Positions 30,465 to 39,103 of a stretch of DNA of 64,000 nucleotides are shown here, in pieces. Position 1 is the first letter of the stretch. Every line of letters starts with the position of its first letter. Under the pieces are notes generated by a model, which was given only the letters and a program-made list of their open reading frames with translations, had not been told where the DNA came from and did not search any database. Origin of the DNA: Ardenticatenaceae bacterium (GTDB lineage Bacteria; Chloroflexota; Anaerolineae; Promineifilales; Promineifilaceae); the NCBI GenBank assembly GCA_020634395.1, contig JACKBU010000013.1:46005-110004 (forward strand), read 5' to 3'. Made by a program: the position numbers and the translations under genes.

Positions 30465-32288
30465 CTAAAGGCCCTTCAACAACTCATCAATTTCCGTCAG
30501 TTCGTTAGCCAGCAACGTTTCCAGGTCGGCCTGGGAAAGTTCACCGAGGATCCCCGCCTCATCTGCTGGCAGAACATCCGGCCCTATTTCCTGGCTTTCA
30601 ATTTCATCCAATCCGCCAGTCGTCTCCAACGATAGAGACATTTTTTCCGCCAGATAGGGGACCAGAGCATCAATGGTCGGGTAGTTCCAAATAAGCGTCG
30701 CAGAAAGGGTCAGCCCCAGGCTGGTTTCCAGGCGGTTGCGCAGTTCCAGGGTCATCAAGGAATCAATCCCCAACGTTTTCAGCGGCTTGTTAAACGGTAT
30801 TCGGTCAGTGGCCAGACGCAGCACCTGAGCTACCTCGCTGCGAACATGGTTGGCGAGCAAGGAATGACGTTGACGCCCCGATTCCGCCTCTTTTAGTTGG
30901 GTAATGATAGGAAGAACGGCCGTTTCGGCCGCAACGATCTCCGTATCTCGCGCCAACGCCGCAAAGAAATGATTCTCTCTGGCCGCCGGGTAAAACTCCT
31001 GCCACAGCGTCAGGTCAAAGGGCATGACGGCCGTTTGTGCGGCCGTTTCGCTCATCAACCGCGCTAGCGCGGCAATGCCCTGCTCAGCGGTAATCGACCC
31101 CACGCCGCGAAAGGCGAGGCGATCCCCCCGGTTGGCCTCAGCGGCGGCCAGGCCCACCTCGGCCCACGGTCCCCAGTTAATACTCAGGGCAGGCAGACCC
31201 TGCGCCTGGCGATGGTGGGCCAGGGCGTCCAGGAAGGCATTCCCGGCGGCGTAGTTGCCCTGCCCCGGCGTACCCAACAGCGCCGTGACCGAGGAAAAGA
31301 GCACAAAAAAGTCCAACTGGTGCGCCTGGGTCAGCGTGTGCAGGTGCCAGGCACCGCGCACTTTGGGGGCCAGCGCCTGGCGGAAATGTGCCGCGTCCAT
31401 CTGCGCCAGGGTGCCATCGGCCAGCACGCCCGCGGCATGAACCACGCCGCGCAGCGGGGCAAGCGTGGCGTCTATATCGGTCAGCACGGCCTGCAATTCG
31501 TCTCGATTGGCCACATCGGCGGCCCGCACCATCACGCGGGCACCCAGCTGCTCCAGTTCAGCAACGGCCGTCTGAGCCGCGTCATTGGGCGGGCGGCGGC
31601 TGAGCAGCACCAGGTCACAAGGGGCACGTTCGGCCAGCCAGCGGGCAGTCAGCAGGCCCAACGCGCCCAACCCGCCAGTGATCAGGTAGGTGGCGCGATC
31701 CAAATCTCGGGGCTGATCGGCAGGTGGTACAGCATCATCCTGAGTCACCACAATCTTGCCGATGTGCCGGGCCTGGGCCATGAAGCGGAAGGCATCGCTG
31801 ACCTGAGCCACGGGAAATTCCTGAATGGGCAACGGCCGTATCACCCCCGCCTCAAACAGCGCCAGCAATGCCTGAAGCATCTCGCCAATTTCCGCCGGGC
31901 GCTCGCGCGACATGCGGTCCAGGTCGATGGCAAAGTAGGAGAGGCTTTTTTGGAAAGGCAGCAGGCCAATCCGGCTGTTGTCGTAAATGTCACGCTTGCC
32001 AATTTCCAGGAAACGGCCGTACGGCCGTAAAATCTCCAGCCCCTTCACCACCGCCTCGCCCGCCAGCGAGTTCAGCAGCAAATCGACCCCTTCGCCGCCG
32101 GTGCTGGCCAACACCTGATCGGCAAAAGCCAATGACCGCGCGAATCCATGACGTGGGTGATGCCCTGATCGCGCAGGTAGGCCTGCCTGGCGTGCCTGCC
32201 GTGGCCCAAATCTCGGCTCCAACATGCCGCTGAGCCAGCTGAATGGCCGCTCTGGCCTTACACCGCCGGTTCCGGCGTGAATCAGCAC
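30465..32288 (-). CDS. PKS module 1, intact C-terminal part: ER (end)-KR-ACP
   Basis: This 607-codon reading frame is the undamaged tail of the first module. From about residue 50 it reads as the C-terminal half of an ER (ADQVLASTGGEGVDLLLNSL), then a KR (GGLGALG, Tyr in GNYAAGN, LSINWGPW) and an ACP (GIDSLMTLELRNRL). The first 50 or so residues are out of frame. The true ER sequence there (HAGTGGVG then QLAQRHVGAEIWATAGT) is spread over two other frames, with indels near 32265, 32195 and 32140. It is therefore not a separate gene with its own start but the continuation of the module beginning near 36900. The tail ends in LSQADLETLLANELTEIDELL, a variant of the acidic C-terminal helix of the other modules. 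Module 2 starts 43 bp later. Confidence 0.85.
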   Translation of the reverse strand: MLIHAGTGGVRPERPFSWLSGMLEPRFGPRQARQAGLPARSGHHPRHGFARSLAFADQVLASTGGEGVDLLLNSLAGEAVVKGLEILRPYGRFLEIGKRDIYDNSRIGLLPFQKSLSYFAIDLDRMSRERPAEIGEMLQALLALFEAGVIRPLPIQEFPVAQVSDAFRFMAQARHIGKIVVTQDDAVPPADQPRDLDRATYLITGGLGALGLLTARWLAERAPCDLVLLSRRPPNDAAQTAVAELEQLGARVMVRAADVANRDELQAVLTDIDATLAPLRGVVHAAGVLADGTLAQMDAAHFRQALAPKVRGAWHLHTLTQAHQLDFFVLFSSVTALLGTPGQGNYAAGNAFLDALAHHRQAQGLPALSINWGPWAEVGLAAAEANRGDRLAFRGVGSITAEQGIAALARLMSETAAQTAVMPFDLTLWQEFYPAARENHFFAALARDTEIVAAETAVLPIITQLKEAESGRQRHSLLANHVRSEVAQVLRLATDRIPFNKPLKTLGIDSLMTLELRNRLETSLGLTLSATLIWNYPTIDALVPYLAEKMSLSLETTGGLDEIESQEIGPDVLPADEAGILGELSQADLETLLANELTEIDELLKGL

Positions 32289-35200
32289 CTGCCTCAGCCC
32301 GCATCCGGCCCAGCTGGCACAGGGCGTAGTGAAGGGTGAAAACGATGGGCAGCGACGCGGCTTCTGGCAAACGTGTAAGCGTCTCTGGCTTGGCTACCAG
32401 CAGCCGGGCATCAGTGCGAGGGCGTGGCTGCCCAGGCTGTCGAAGGTCAGCCCATGACGGCGTCGCCCACTTTTGAATTAACACGTCGGCGGTAACGGCC
32501 GTTACCACCCCGGCACACTTCCCCAATGCCCAACGGCCCCACGCTCCCCGCTCATACCCCGGTAAAATGCCCAGGGCCGACATCACGTTCATGAAGTTAA
32601 GGCCGGTGGCGCGCACTTCCAGTTCAACTTCCCGGCCCTGGCTGGCGGCGGGCCAGCGGCAGTGGCCGCAAATTGTCCAAAATGCCCGGCTCGGTGATTT
32701 GTGACGCGGTAGGGCTGGCCTGGCACGGCTGTTTTCACCCCAGGTTCAACTGGCGTTTGGGGGGTAAACGAACGAGACGAGAGGACAAAATGGCCGTCTG
32801 GCCGCAGCGACATTCCCGTTCACCATCAGTGGCCCACAGCTCGGCCCAGAGGTCATCCGCTGGCAGCGGCCGCCAGATCGATGCGCTTGCAGGCCAGCTC
32901 GCCGTTTCGTGGTCCGCACGCGGCCCAGCCCCACAGCGCCGCCCCAGCCAAACCCTGCGTGACCAGCCAGAGGCGCGGCGCAGTTTATCGCTCCGCAGCC
33001 CCTTGTACCCGTGCAGCACGCTGAGCAAGTCGTGGCGTCATCGGCGGGTCGGTGTTGTCCAGGCTCCAGACGAATGATGCCGCGCAACGGCCGTTCCCCG
33101 GGCAAAAGCCGCCAATTGCTCGGCTATGGCTTGCGGGTCGGCCCCACGTGAACCGCAGAAGTGAGTTGGTGAACCCATTCACCTCGGCACGCAATCGCTC
33201 GGCCAACTGCTGGCCCAAACCTGCGGCGTCGGTAAAGATAAGCCATTGGCCCGGTTCCAGGAAGGTGGGCACGGCTGTTCTGCCAGCGGCTGCAGTTCCC
33301 ACCGACGGTGTACATCCAGTCGGCTCGATTCAGCTTGACGCGCAGCGGCTGCATGTGCAGGGCCGATGGCGGTCAGCGCAGCTGGCCGCTCTGGCAAAAA
33401 ACGAAAATGTCGCCTTGCAAGCCCTCACCAGCCGGCTGGGACGTGGCATAACCAACCAAGGCGGCCTGGGGAGAACGGCCGTTTAGCCACACCTTATCCA
33501 CAGAAACGGCAAACAGGTTTCCTTGCCGGCGGCAGCGTACCAGCAGCAGCTGGAAAGCGGCATCCAGCAGCGCAGCAGGCGGCAGCAGATGCCCGCAGCG
33601 CCAGCCGTCGCGGTTTCTGGGCAAGGCCAACCGCCCAGCGTTACACCGTCACTTGTTAGCCAGAACTGGCAGACTTCGAAACGCGGGACCATGGGCGGCA
33701 GCTCACGAATCTGCCGTGGCGCGGTATCGCTGCGCCCCCGGCAGGATTTGCTGCAGGGTGGGCAAAAGGCGCAGGCGCGGGAGCGGTGGTCATGGTACTC
33801 TGGGCGCTGGCGTGCAGCACCATTCGGCGGCACCGCGGCGGCTGAAAATTGCTAACGGCCGTACCTGGCCAGGTCTGGCTTGAGGACGATCTGCACCTGC
33901 AGGCTCATCGGTCAGCGCGGCAACGCCCTCTCGTGCAGGGCAACGTCTGCCAGGGCCGCTTCCGGGCGATTCGCCGCGCCGCAGCCAGCATCATCTCGAT
34001 AAAAACCAGCGGCGGGGGAAAACTACCGTATCCCGCGCCCACGCGGTGATCGGCCAGGGTGGCGAAGGGGTCAGACTCAGCGCCCCTTCCCAAATGTGCT
34101 CACCAGTGGCCGACGGCAGGCGTCGTCCAAAACGGATGCGCCAGCTGGGCGCGGTTGGCTACCGGGTCCGGCGCGGAACAGCCAGAACAGCTCGCGCTGC
34201 CACGGGTACGGCGGCAGGCTCACCACCTGACCCTGGATGGCACCGTTTGGCCCTAATCGACCGGGTAACCTGCGGTGTAGAGCTGGCCTGAAGGCGGCCA
34301 ATATCGCCAGCGCTGCTCCGGGTCGTCGCGGCGCGTAGAGGCGACGGTGACGCCCCGGCGCCAACGTGGGCGCACACCTGCTGCGTAACCGCAGGCAGCA
34401 AAATCGGATGCGGGCTCATTTCGATGAAAATAGTGAATTCATCGGCCAGCAGCCGTTCACCCATGTGGGCAAATCTGCACTGGCTGGCGCAGGCTGGGCC
34501 ACCCAGAAATTGGCGTCCATGTCCGCACCATCGGTGACGCGAGCCTGGGAGGTGGTGTAGATGGGCGTGGGACGTCTGGCCTGCGGCTGCATGTCGGCCA
34601 AAGGCGTGCAGTTCCGGCTGGAGCGGTTCCATTTGCGGGCTGTGCGAGGCCACGTCTACTTTCACCTGCGGCAGAAGATGCCTTCCGCTTCGAGTTCAGG
34701 GGCCAGCAGGGGCGTCCAGCGCGTGCCGGGTCGCCCGCGACGACAGTGGAGCGCGGGCTGCTGCTGACGGCAACGGACAGCTGGGACTTCGCGCCCTGTT
34801 AGACGCTGCTGGGCTTGAACGGCTGTTAACTCCAGCACCACCGCTATTGCTCCCCGACGCTGGTGCGGCGCAGCATCAGTTGGCTGCGGCGGCAATGACG
34901 CGCATGGCATCACCAGGTGAGGCCCCGGCGATGTAGGCGGCGGCCAATTCACCCATGCTGCAGCCCAATGACGGCACGGGCCGTACGCCCCAGGCGCACC
35001 ACAGTTCGGCAAAGGCAATCTCCAGCGCCAGCAAAACGGGCTGGATGACGTCGATCTGGTCCAGGCGGTGGGCGTCCTCCGGCTCGGCCAGCAGCTGGGC
35101 TTCCAGCGACTAATCGACAAACGGCCGCATGGCGGCTTCTGCAGCGGGCCAACGTCTCGTGGGAAAACAGCCCTGCTGGCGCAGCCGGGCGCCCCTGCTT

Positions 35201-36900
35201 CCGCCATCACCGCGCCCCCCGACCAGGGAAAAACAAAGGCCACCTTGTGCGGTTTGTCCAGCATGGCCTGCTGCTGGCGATGCTCCGGCTGGGCCCTTCA
35301 TCGGCCAGGAAGGCGGCCAGTTGGGCCTGCAAACCCATTGGTCGTCGGCGACCAGGGCGAGGCGCTGTTCGAGATGGCTGCGGCGAATGGCCGCGAACAA
35401 AAATCAACCAGATCGGCGCATCGTCGCCGGGCCGCAGGGTGCGGGTGGCCTGGGGCCACCGCGCGCAGTGCATCCGGCGTTTGCGCGGAAAGCGCACAAT
35501 GAACGGGTGCCACGGAGGCAGCCTGTCGCTGGCGGCGCTTCCGAAACAACGACGATGTTGGAGTCCTGGTACCAAACGCACTGACCCTGGCAACGGCTGC
35601 TTCCGCAGGCCAGGGGGTGAGCGTTTGCGGAATGTCCAGCTTGTACTGTCCCAGGAATAGCGCCGGACGCCGCTCCAGGCATGGCGAATCTGGCGGTGGT
35701 GCACGGCCAGGGCAATTTTGATCAGCCGCCCGCAACCTGGCGGCCCCCTTCGGTATGCCCCAGGCTGGTCTTGATGAGCCGACGTACAGCGGCCGATCGC
35801 CGGGCGGTTGACGGAGCAACCCGCCAATTGCGCCACTTCCATCAAATACCTGCGCGGGTGCCGGTGCCGTGGGTTTCTGATGTATTGCACGGTCCGGCGT
35901 GATGCTCTGCGTTTTGGTAGGCGCGGCGCGCATTTCCATCTGCCCGCCTGAGGGTGTACCAGGTCGCCGGAACGGCTGTCGTTGTTCACCGCGCTGCCCT
36001 GATAACGGCGTAAATCCGGTCCCCGTCGGCAATGGCGTCGGAAAGGGCGCTTGAGGACGACCTCGCTCGCGCTCGCTGCGCACGTAGCCGTCGGCGCGAT
36101 GACGCTAAACCCAGAAAATGTCAGCTACTATTTTGGATTGGGAGTAGGCAATGGTGATGTGCGGCTGCAAACAGGTTGGCCCCACCTGCCAGGGGCTGTG
36201 GCGGCAGTCACCCTGGCGGCTCTGGCAGGTTAGGCACCGACACCAGCGACGAGGAACAGGCGGTGTCGATGGTGATGCTGGTCCTTGAAAGCCAAAGAAA
36301 AAGGAAAGACGCCCGGACGCGGCGTAACGGCCGCTGCCGGTAGTCATGTAAAAATCGACCAGTCGGTGTTTTGAAAGGCGACCTTCGAAATCGTTAAGCC
36401 ATTACGCCGACAAAAACGCCGGAAGTCGCCGCCCGCCAGTTTATTTACGGCTGCCCGGCACGGCTAGGCTTCCCAGCCCACCTCCAGCAGCAGCCGCTGT
36501 TAGTCCAACGTTCCGGCTTCAACGGGCAATGCCAAAGAAGTAGGCGTCAAAACCGGTCGATGTCGTCCAGGTAACCACCAGCGGCTCATAATTGCCGGGT
36601 GTAGACGGCCGTCCATCAAACAAACGGTCCAAGTCCATGCGGCTGGCCGAATTTCAAAATGGTTTACTCGCTGCGCAGCAAATTCCAGAAGCTTTCGGGC
36701 TGTTATCAGCGCTGGGGAAACGGCAGCCAATGCCGATAATGGCTGGCGGGTTCATGTTTTCGAGGGTAGTGATTTAGAATGCATTTTGGGGCAGTCCCCT
36801 GTCGAACTGAGAGTCGCTGATTAGCGCAGTCGTCCAGCATTTGAACGTGGCAGGCGTTGCTGATTAGCGGTAACGGCCGTTTCATTTCCTCGGCATTCAT
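32140..36900 (-). pseudogene. PKS module 1, frame-disrupted N-terminal part: KS-AT-DH-ER
   Basis: Pieces of one reducing PKS module can be read in order, but in constantly changing frames. They include an N-terminal helix from ATG near 36900; IIGIGCRFPSADNSP near 36740; SGRYAASGRLSFFFGFQGP then DTACSSSLVSV (KS, near 36250); an AT nucleophile region with MGELAAAYIAGA near 34940; the AT motif MKVDVASHSPQMEPL near 34650; a DH start with LADHRV near 34050; LLDAAFQLLLV (DH, near 33560); and ER pieces RATGLNFMNVMSALGILPGYE near 32600 and CAGVVTAV near 32510. Damage is mainly single-base gains and losses, roughly every 50 to 100 bp. With the intact tail the module is KS-AT-DH-ER-KR-ACP. Because glgC is damaged by the same block, I think the real gene is probably intact and the sequence is poor, but true decay cannot be excluded. 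Confidence 0.8.
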
Positions 36901-37088
36901 TTGTCTGAAAAATCAAATTTTGAGACAAGGCAATAGTTGACCAGCCAAACAGTTATGCGGTCCAGACATTAATTCTGGGCCCATAGCGCGAAGACCTGAT
37001 GCGACGAATAGGGCTGTGTGATTCAGGGATTGTTGCGCCAACACCGGCAACGAAATGTGCGCTCCTGTAGGGCAGCGGGTTGCCGATG

Positions 37089-37115
37089 TCCATAGCTACC
37101 AAAATATATTGTCAA
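37089..37115 (-). promoter_or_regulatory. Possible promoter of the PKS operon
   Basis: Reading leftwards there is a perfect TTGACA (37115-37110), a 15-bp spacer and a weak TATGGA (37094-37089), embedded in the only AT-rich stretch between glgC and the PKS. It would give a leader of roughly 180 nt before the proposed start at 36900. The spacer is short and the -10 poor. It also lies in the block with base errors, so the exact sequence is not trustworthy. The rest of 36901-37230 shows no gene. Confidence 0.35.
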
Positions 37116-37152
37116 TATTACGATTACACTTTCAAAAGGCAATCCCTACGTA

Positions 37153-37184
37153 ACGTGTCCAGATGCTGCTACATCTGGACACGT
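37153..37184. repeat. 13-bp inverted repeat between glgC and the PKS
   Basis: Perfect arms ACGTGTCCAGATG and its complement are separated by the 6-base loop CTGCTA. It lies about 45 bp beyond the reconstructed glgC stop at 37231 and just upstream of the possible PKS promoter. It could be the glgC terminator hairpin, although no T-run follows on the minus strand, or an operator for the PKS. Confidence 0.6.
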
Positions 37185-37230
37185 CGCTCTAGTCCCTATT
37201 GCTGGTATGCAGCAAATGCCGCTAACGCAT

Positions 37231-37390
37231 CTATATCACGGTGCCGCCAGGATAACGGCATTCTTGGGGCACACACGATGCCATTCTGGTGGGCTACCAG
37301 CGCCATCGCCCTCCGTATCCGGGCGATTGGGAATATCGCGGATGCGAACATTAAACCGATTCGTGCATTCTGTCGGGGATGATCGCCCGG
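37231..37390 (-). pseudogene. Out-of-frame C-terminus of glgC
   Basis: Segments IDRAII, ARIG, NVRIRDIPNRPDTEGDG, VAHQNGIVC, PKNAVI and GGTVI followed by TAG appear in order but in shifting frames, matching the conserved end of GlgC. At least four single-base losses or gains are needed to restore one frame. Confidence 0.8.
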
Positions 37391-38488
37391 TCAATATGGG
37401 TTCCCGCCCATGCCGATGCCTGGTCGTCCTAGCTGACGATTTTCGGCGTGCTCTTCTTCGGTCTCATAAAAGTCAGCGCCCATCATCACCGTGGAATGAA
37501 TCACTGCCTCCGACCCAATGATACTGCGCAGCCCTACCACTGAATTGCTAATGGAAGCAAACTGAACGCGGCAGCCGTCGGTCAGCAAGACGTTGTCCAG
37601 GTGCGAGCCGTGGACTTCCGAAGCCGGTAAGAAGCGGGCATGGGTATAAATCGGCCGTTCTGCATCATAAAAGTCAAAGGGGGCGTCAAAGGCAGCCATG
37701 TCCAGGTTTACCTGGTAGAAGCGGCGGATGGTCCCAATGTCTTCCCAGTAACCATCAAAAACGTAGCCCATTACTTTGCGATCTGCCATCGCCGATGGAA
37801 TTAAGTCCCGGCCAAAATCGTCGCCGGTTCTGGCCAGCAGATCGAAGAGGACGTCGGTGGCGAAGACATAGATGCCCATCGAAGCCATGTATGGCTTGTC
37901 GGAATCATCCCGGCTGACGAGCTCATCCAGCTGGGATTCTTTTTTGGGCTTTTCGGTAAACTGCGTGATCAGGCCATCGGGCGCCAGTTTGAGGATACCC
38001 AATGACGGAGCGGCTCTGCGGTCTACGGGTTGGACGGCGATGGTGATGTCTGCTTCGCTGTCTACATGAAACTGCACAAACTTGCGGTAGTCCATGCGAT
38101 ACAGGTGGTCACCGGCCAAAATCAAGATGAATTTGGAGCCTGCCTGTTTGATTTCGATCAGCTGCTTTCGTACGGCGTCGGCAGTGCCCTGGTACCAGTC
38201 GGCGCTGCGGGGGGTTTGTTCCGCGGCCAGAATTTGGACCCAACCCGGTGTAAAGATATCACGCACGTACGATCTGTAAATGTGCCGGTGCAGGGAAGCA
38301 GAGTTGAACTGGGTAAGAATGGCTATCTTTTCGATCCCGGCGTGGAAACAGTTGCTCATGGGGATGTCGATGAGGCGATATTTTCCGGCCAGGGGAACGG
38401 CTGGTTTGGCGCGCTCCACGGTGAGGGGGTACAAGCGCGATCCCGCCCCACCACCTAAAATAATCGCTAAGACGTCTTGCATTCGCAT
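37391..38488 (-). CDS. glgC: Glucose-1-phosphate adenylyltransferase (ADP-glucose synthase)
   Basis: Makes ADP-glucose from glucose-1-phosphate and ATP for glycogen synthesis. The N-terminus has the nucleotidyltransferase signature LGGGAGSRLYPLT and KPAVPLAGKYRLIDIPMSN. Further motifs are AGDHLYRMDY, FTEKP, SMGIYVF and YWEDIGT, followed by the start of the left-handed beta-helix domain (SEVHGSHLDNVLL, GADFYET). The reading frame stops after 365 aa at GMGGNPY, short of the usual 420 or so. The missing end can be read across other frames down to TAG at 37231-37233, giving about 419 codons, the normal length. The start ATG 38488 follows AAAGGA. The truncation is therefore most likely a sequence error. 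It is transcribed in the same direction as the PKS but is functionally unrelated. Confidence 0.93.
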   Translation of the reverse strand: MRMQDVLAIILGGGAGSRLYPLTVERAKPAVPLAGKYRLIDIPMSNCFHAGIEKIAILTQFNSASLHRHIYRSYVRDIFTPGWVQILAAEQTPRSADWYQGTADAVRKQLIEIKQAGSKFILILAGDHLYRMDYRKFVQFHVDSEADITIAVQPVDRRAAPSLGILKLAPDGLITQFTEKPKKESQLDELVSRDDSDKPYMASMGIYVFATDVLFDLLARTGDDFGRDLIPSAMADRKVMGYVFDGYWEDIGTIRRFYQVNLDMAAFDAPFDFYDAERPIYTHARFLPASEVHGSHLDNVLLTDGCRVQFASISNSVVGLRSIIGSEAVIHSTVMMGADFYETEEEHAENRQLGRPGIGMGGNPY

Positions 38489-38661
38489 AGTTTTTTCCTT
38501 TATTGACTATTGGTGACCTGTAAATCCGATGGCGGTTCGATTTTGGAATCGACAACATCTATTAAAACAGATTACGGCCGTTTTCGCCAGACCAAACACA
38601 AGCGCCTTTGGCACAATTACACGGCCGTGTTATCATTCCCCGCCGTCTTGAGGAGAACGAT

Positions 38662-39096
38662 ATGAGTCGAGTCATTAATCTGAACAATCCCACCAAAATA
38701 CGCAATCAAAACCGGCGCAGCATCGCCGAAATTTTACGCCGCCTGAGCCAGAAACCGGATATAGACAACGAGGCGCAGGACATGGCCGCCACGCTCGTTT
38801 TTCTGCTGCGCGAAATCGACGCTGGCGTTAAACAATCCGTGGAAGCCTGGGAAAAGCGCGGCTATTGGATGAAAGCGGAGCGTTTCTTGCGCGACTGGGA
38901 GTGGGTGCCGGAAACGGCCGTAAACATCGAAGACGTCATCCGTAATGAGGCCTGGGATCTGCTGCCCGACCTGTTGGGTGACCTGTTCCCTCGCTTCGCC
39001 GATATTCAGCTTAAAACCATGACGCGCAAAGCTGATTTGTGGCGCGGCAATTATCAGCGCCTGCTGGCCGAACCGCCCAGCGAACTGCCCTACTAA
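38662..39096 (+). CDS. Conserved hypothetical protein
   Basis: A 144-aa soluble protein that I do not recognise. I start it at ATG 38662 (MSRVINLNN) because AGGAGA lies six bases upstream; an earlier in-frame start at 38608 has no ribosome site. It is predicted mainly alpha-helical, with charged segments such as RNQNRRSIAEILRRLSQK and the central MAATLVFLLREIDAGVKQSVEAW, and it has no signal peptide or membrane segment. It is divergent from glgC, with 173 bp between the starts, and seven bases before the esterase gene, so those two are probably co-transcribed. Confidence 0.8.
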   Translation: MSRVINLNNPTKIRNQNRRSIAEILRRLSQKPDIDNEAQDMAATLVFLLREIDAGVKQSVEAWEKRGYWMKAERFLRDWEWVPETAVNIEDVIRNEAWDLLPDLLGDLFPRFADIQLKTMTRKADLWRGNYQRLLAEPPSELPY

Positions 39097-39103
39097 CGGC
39101 CGT

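Larger units (their letters stand above)
1..36900 (-). other. Type I modular PKS gene cluster (six single-module synthases)
   Basis: Six successive minus-strand genes each encode exactly one extension module, and the gene order gives the likely order of action M1 to M6. Gene junctions are tight: 43 bp between M1 and M2, 14 bp between M2 and M3, a 4-bp ATGA overlap between M3 and M4, 50 bp between M4 and M5, and an 11-bp overlap between M5 and M6. This supports one operon read from about 37.1 kb leftwards. All ketosynthases keep the DTACSSS active-site motif. All modules carry their own AT, so this is a cis-AT system. The right border is set by glgC, which is unrelated; the left end lies outside the window. 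The product is unknown. From the domains I infer a C-methylated, largely reduced polyketide or branched acyl chain. Confidence 0.95.
32140..37400. other. Indel-rich low-quality sequence block
   Basis: Reading frames are clean on both sides of this block. Inside it, the front of PKS module 1 and the end of glgC, two unrelated genes, both lose frame repeatedly. In glgC alone at least four 1-base changes occur in 170 bp, although the remaining codons still match the family C-terminus. Intact ACGGCCGT copies are missing from about 33.87 to 36.6 kb, while one-base variants such as ACGGCTGT occur (near 34820 and 35970). This pattern fits an uncorrected long-read patch. Confidence 0.7.

Noticed and set aside
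32140..36900. Module 1 as a genuine decaying pseudogene
   Set aside because: The same damage runs into the unrelated glgC end, with sharp boundaries on both sides. I keep it as possible but less likely than a sequence error.
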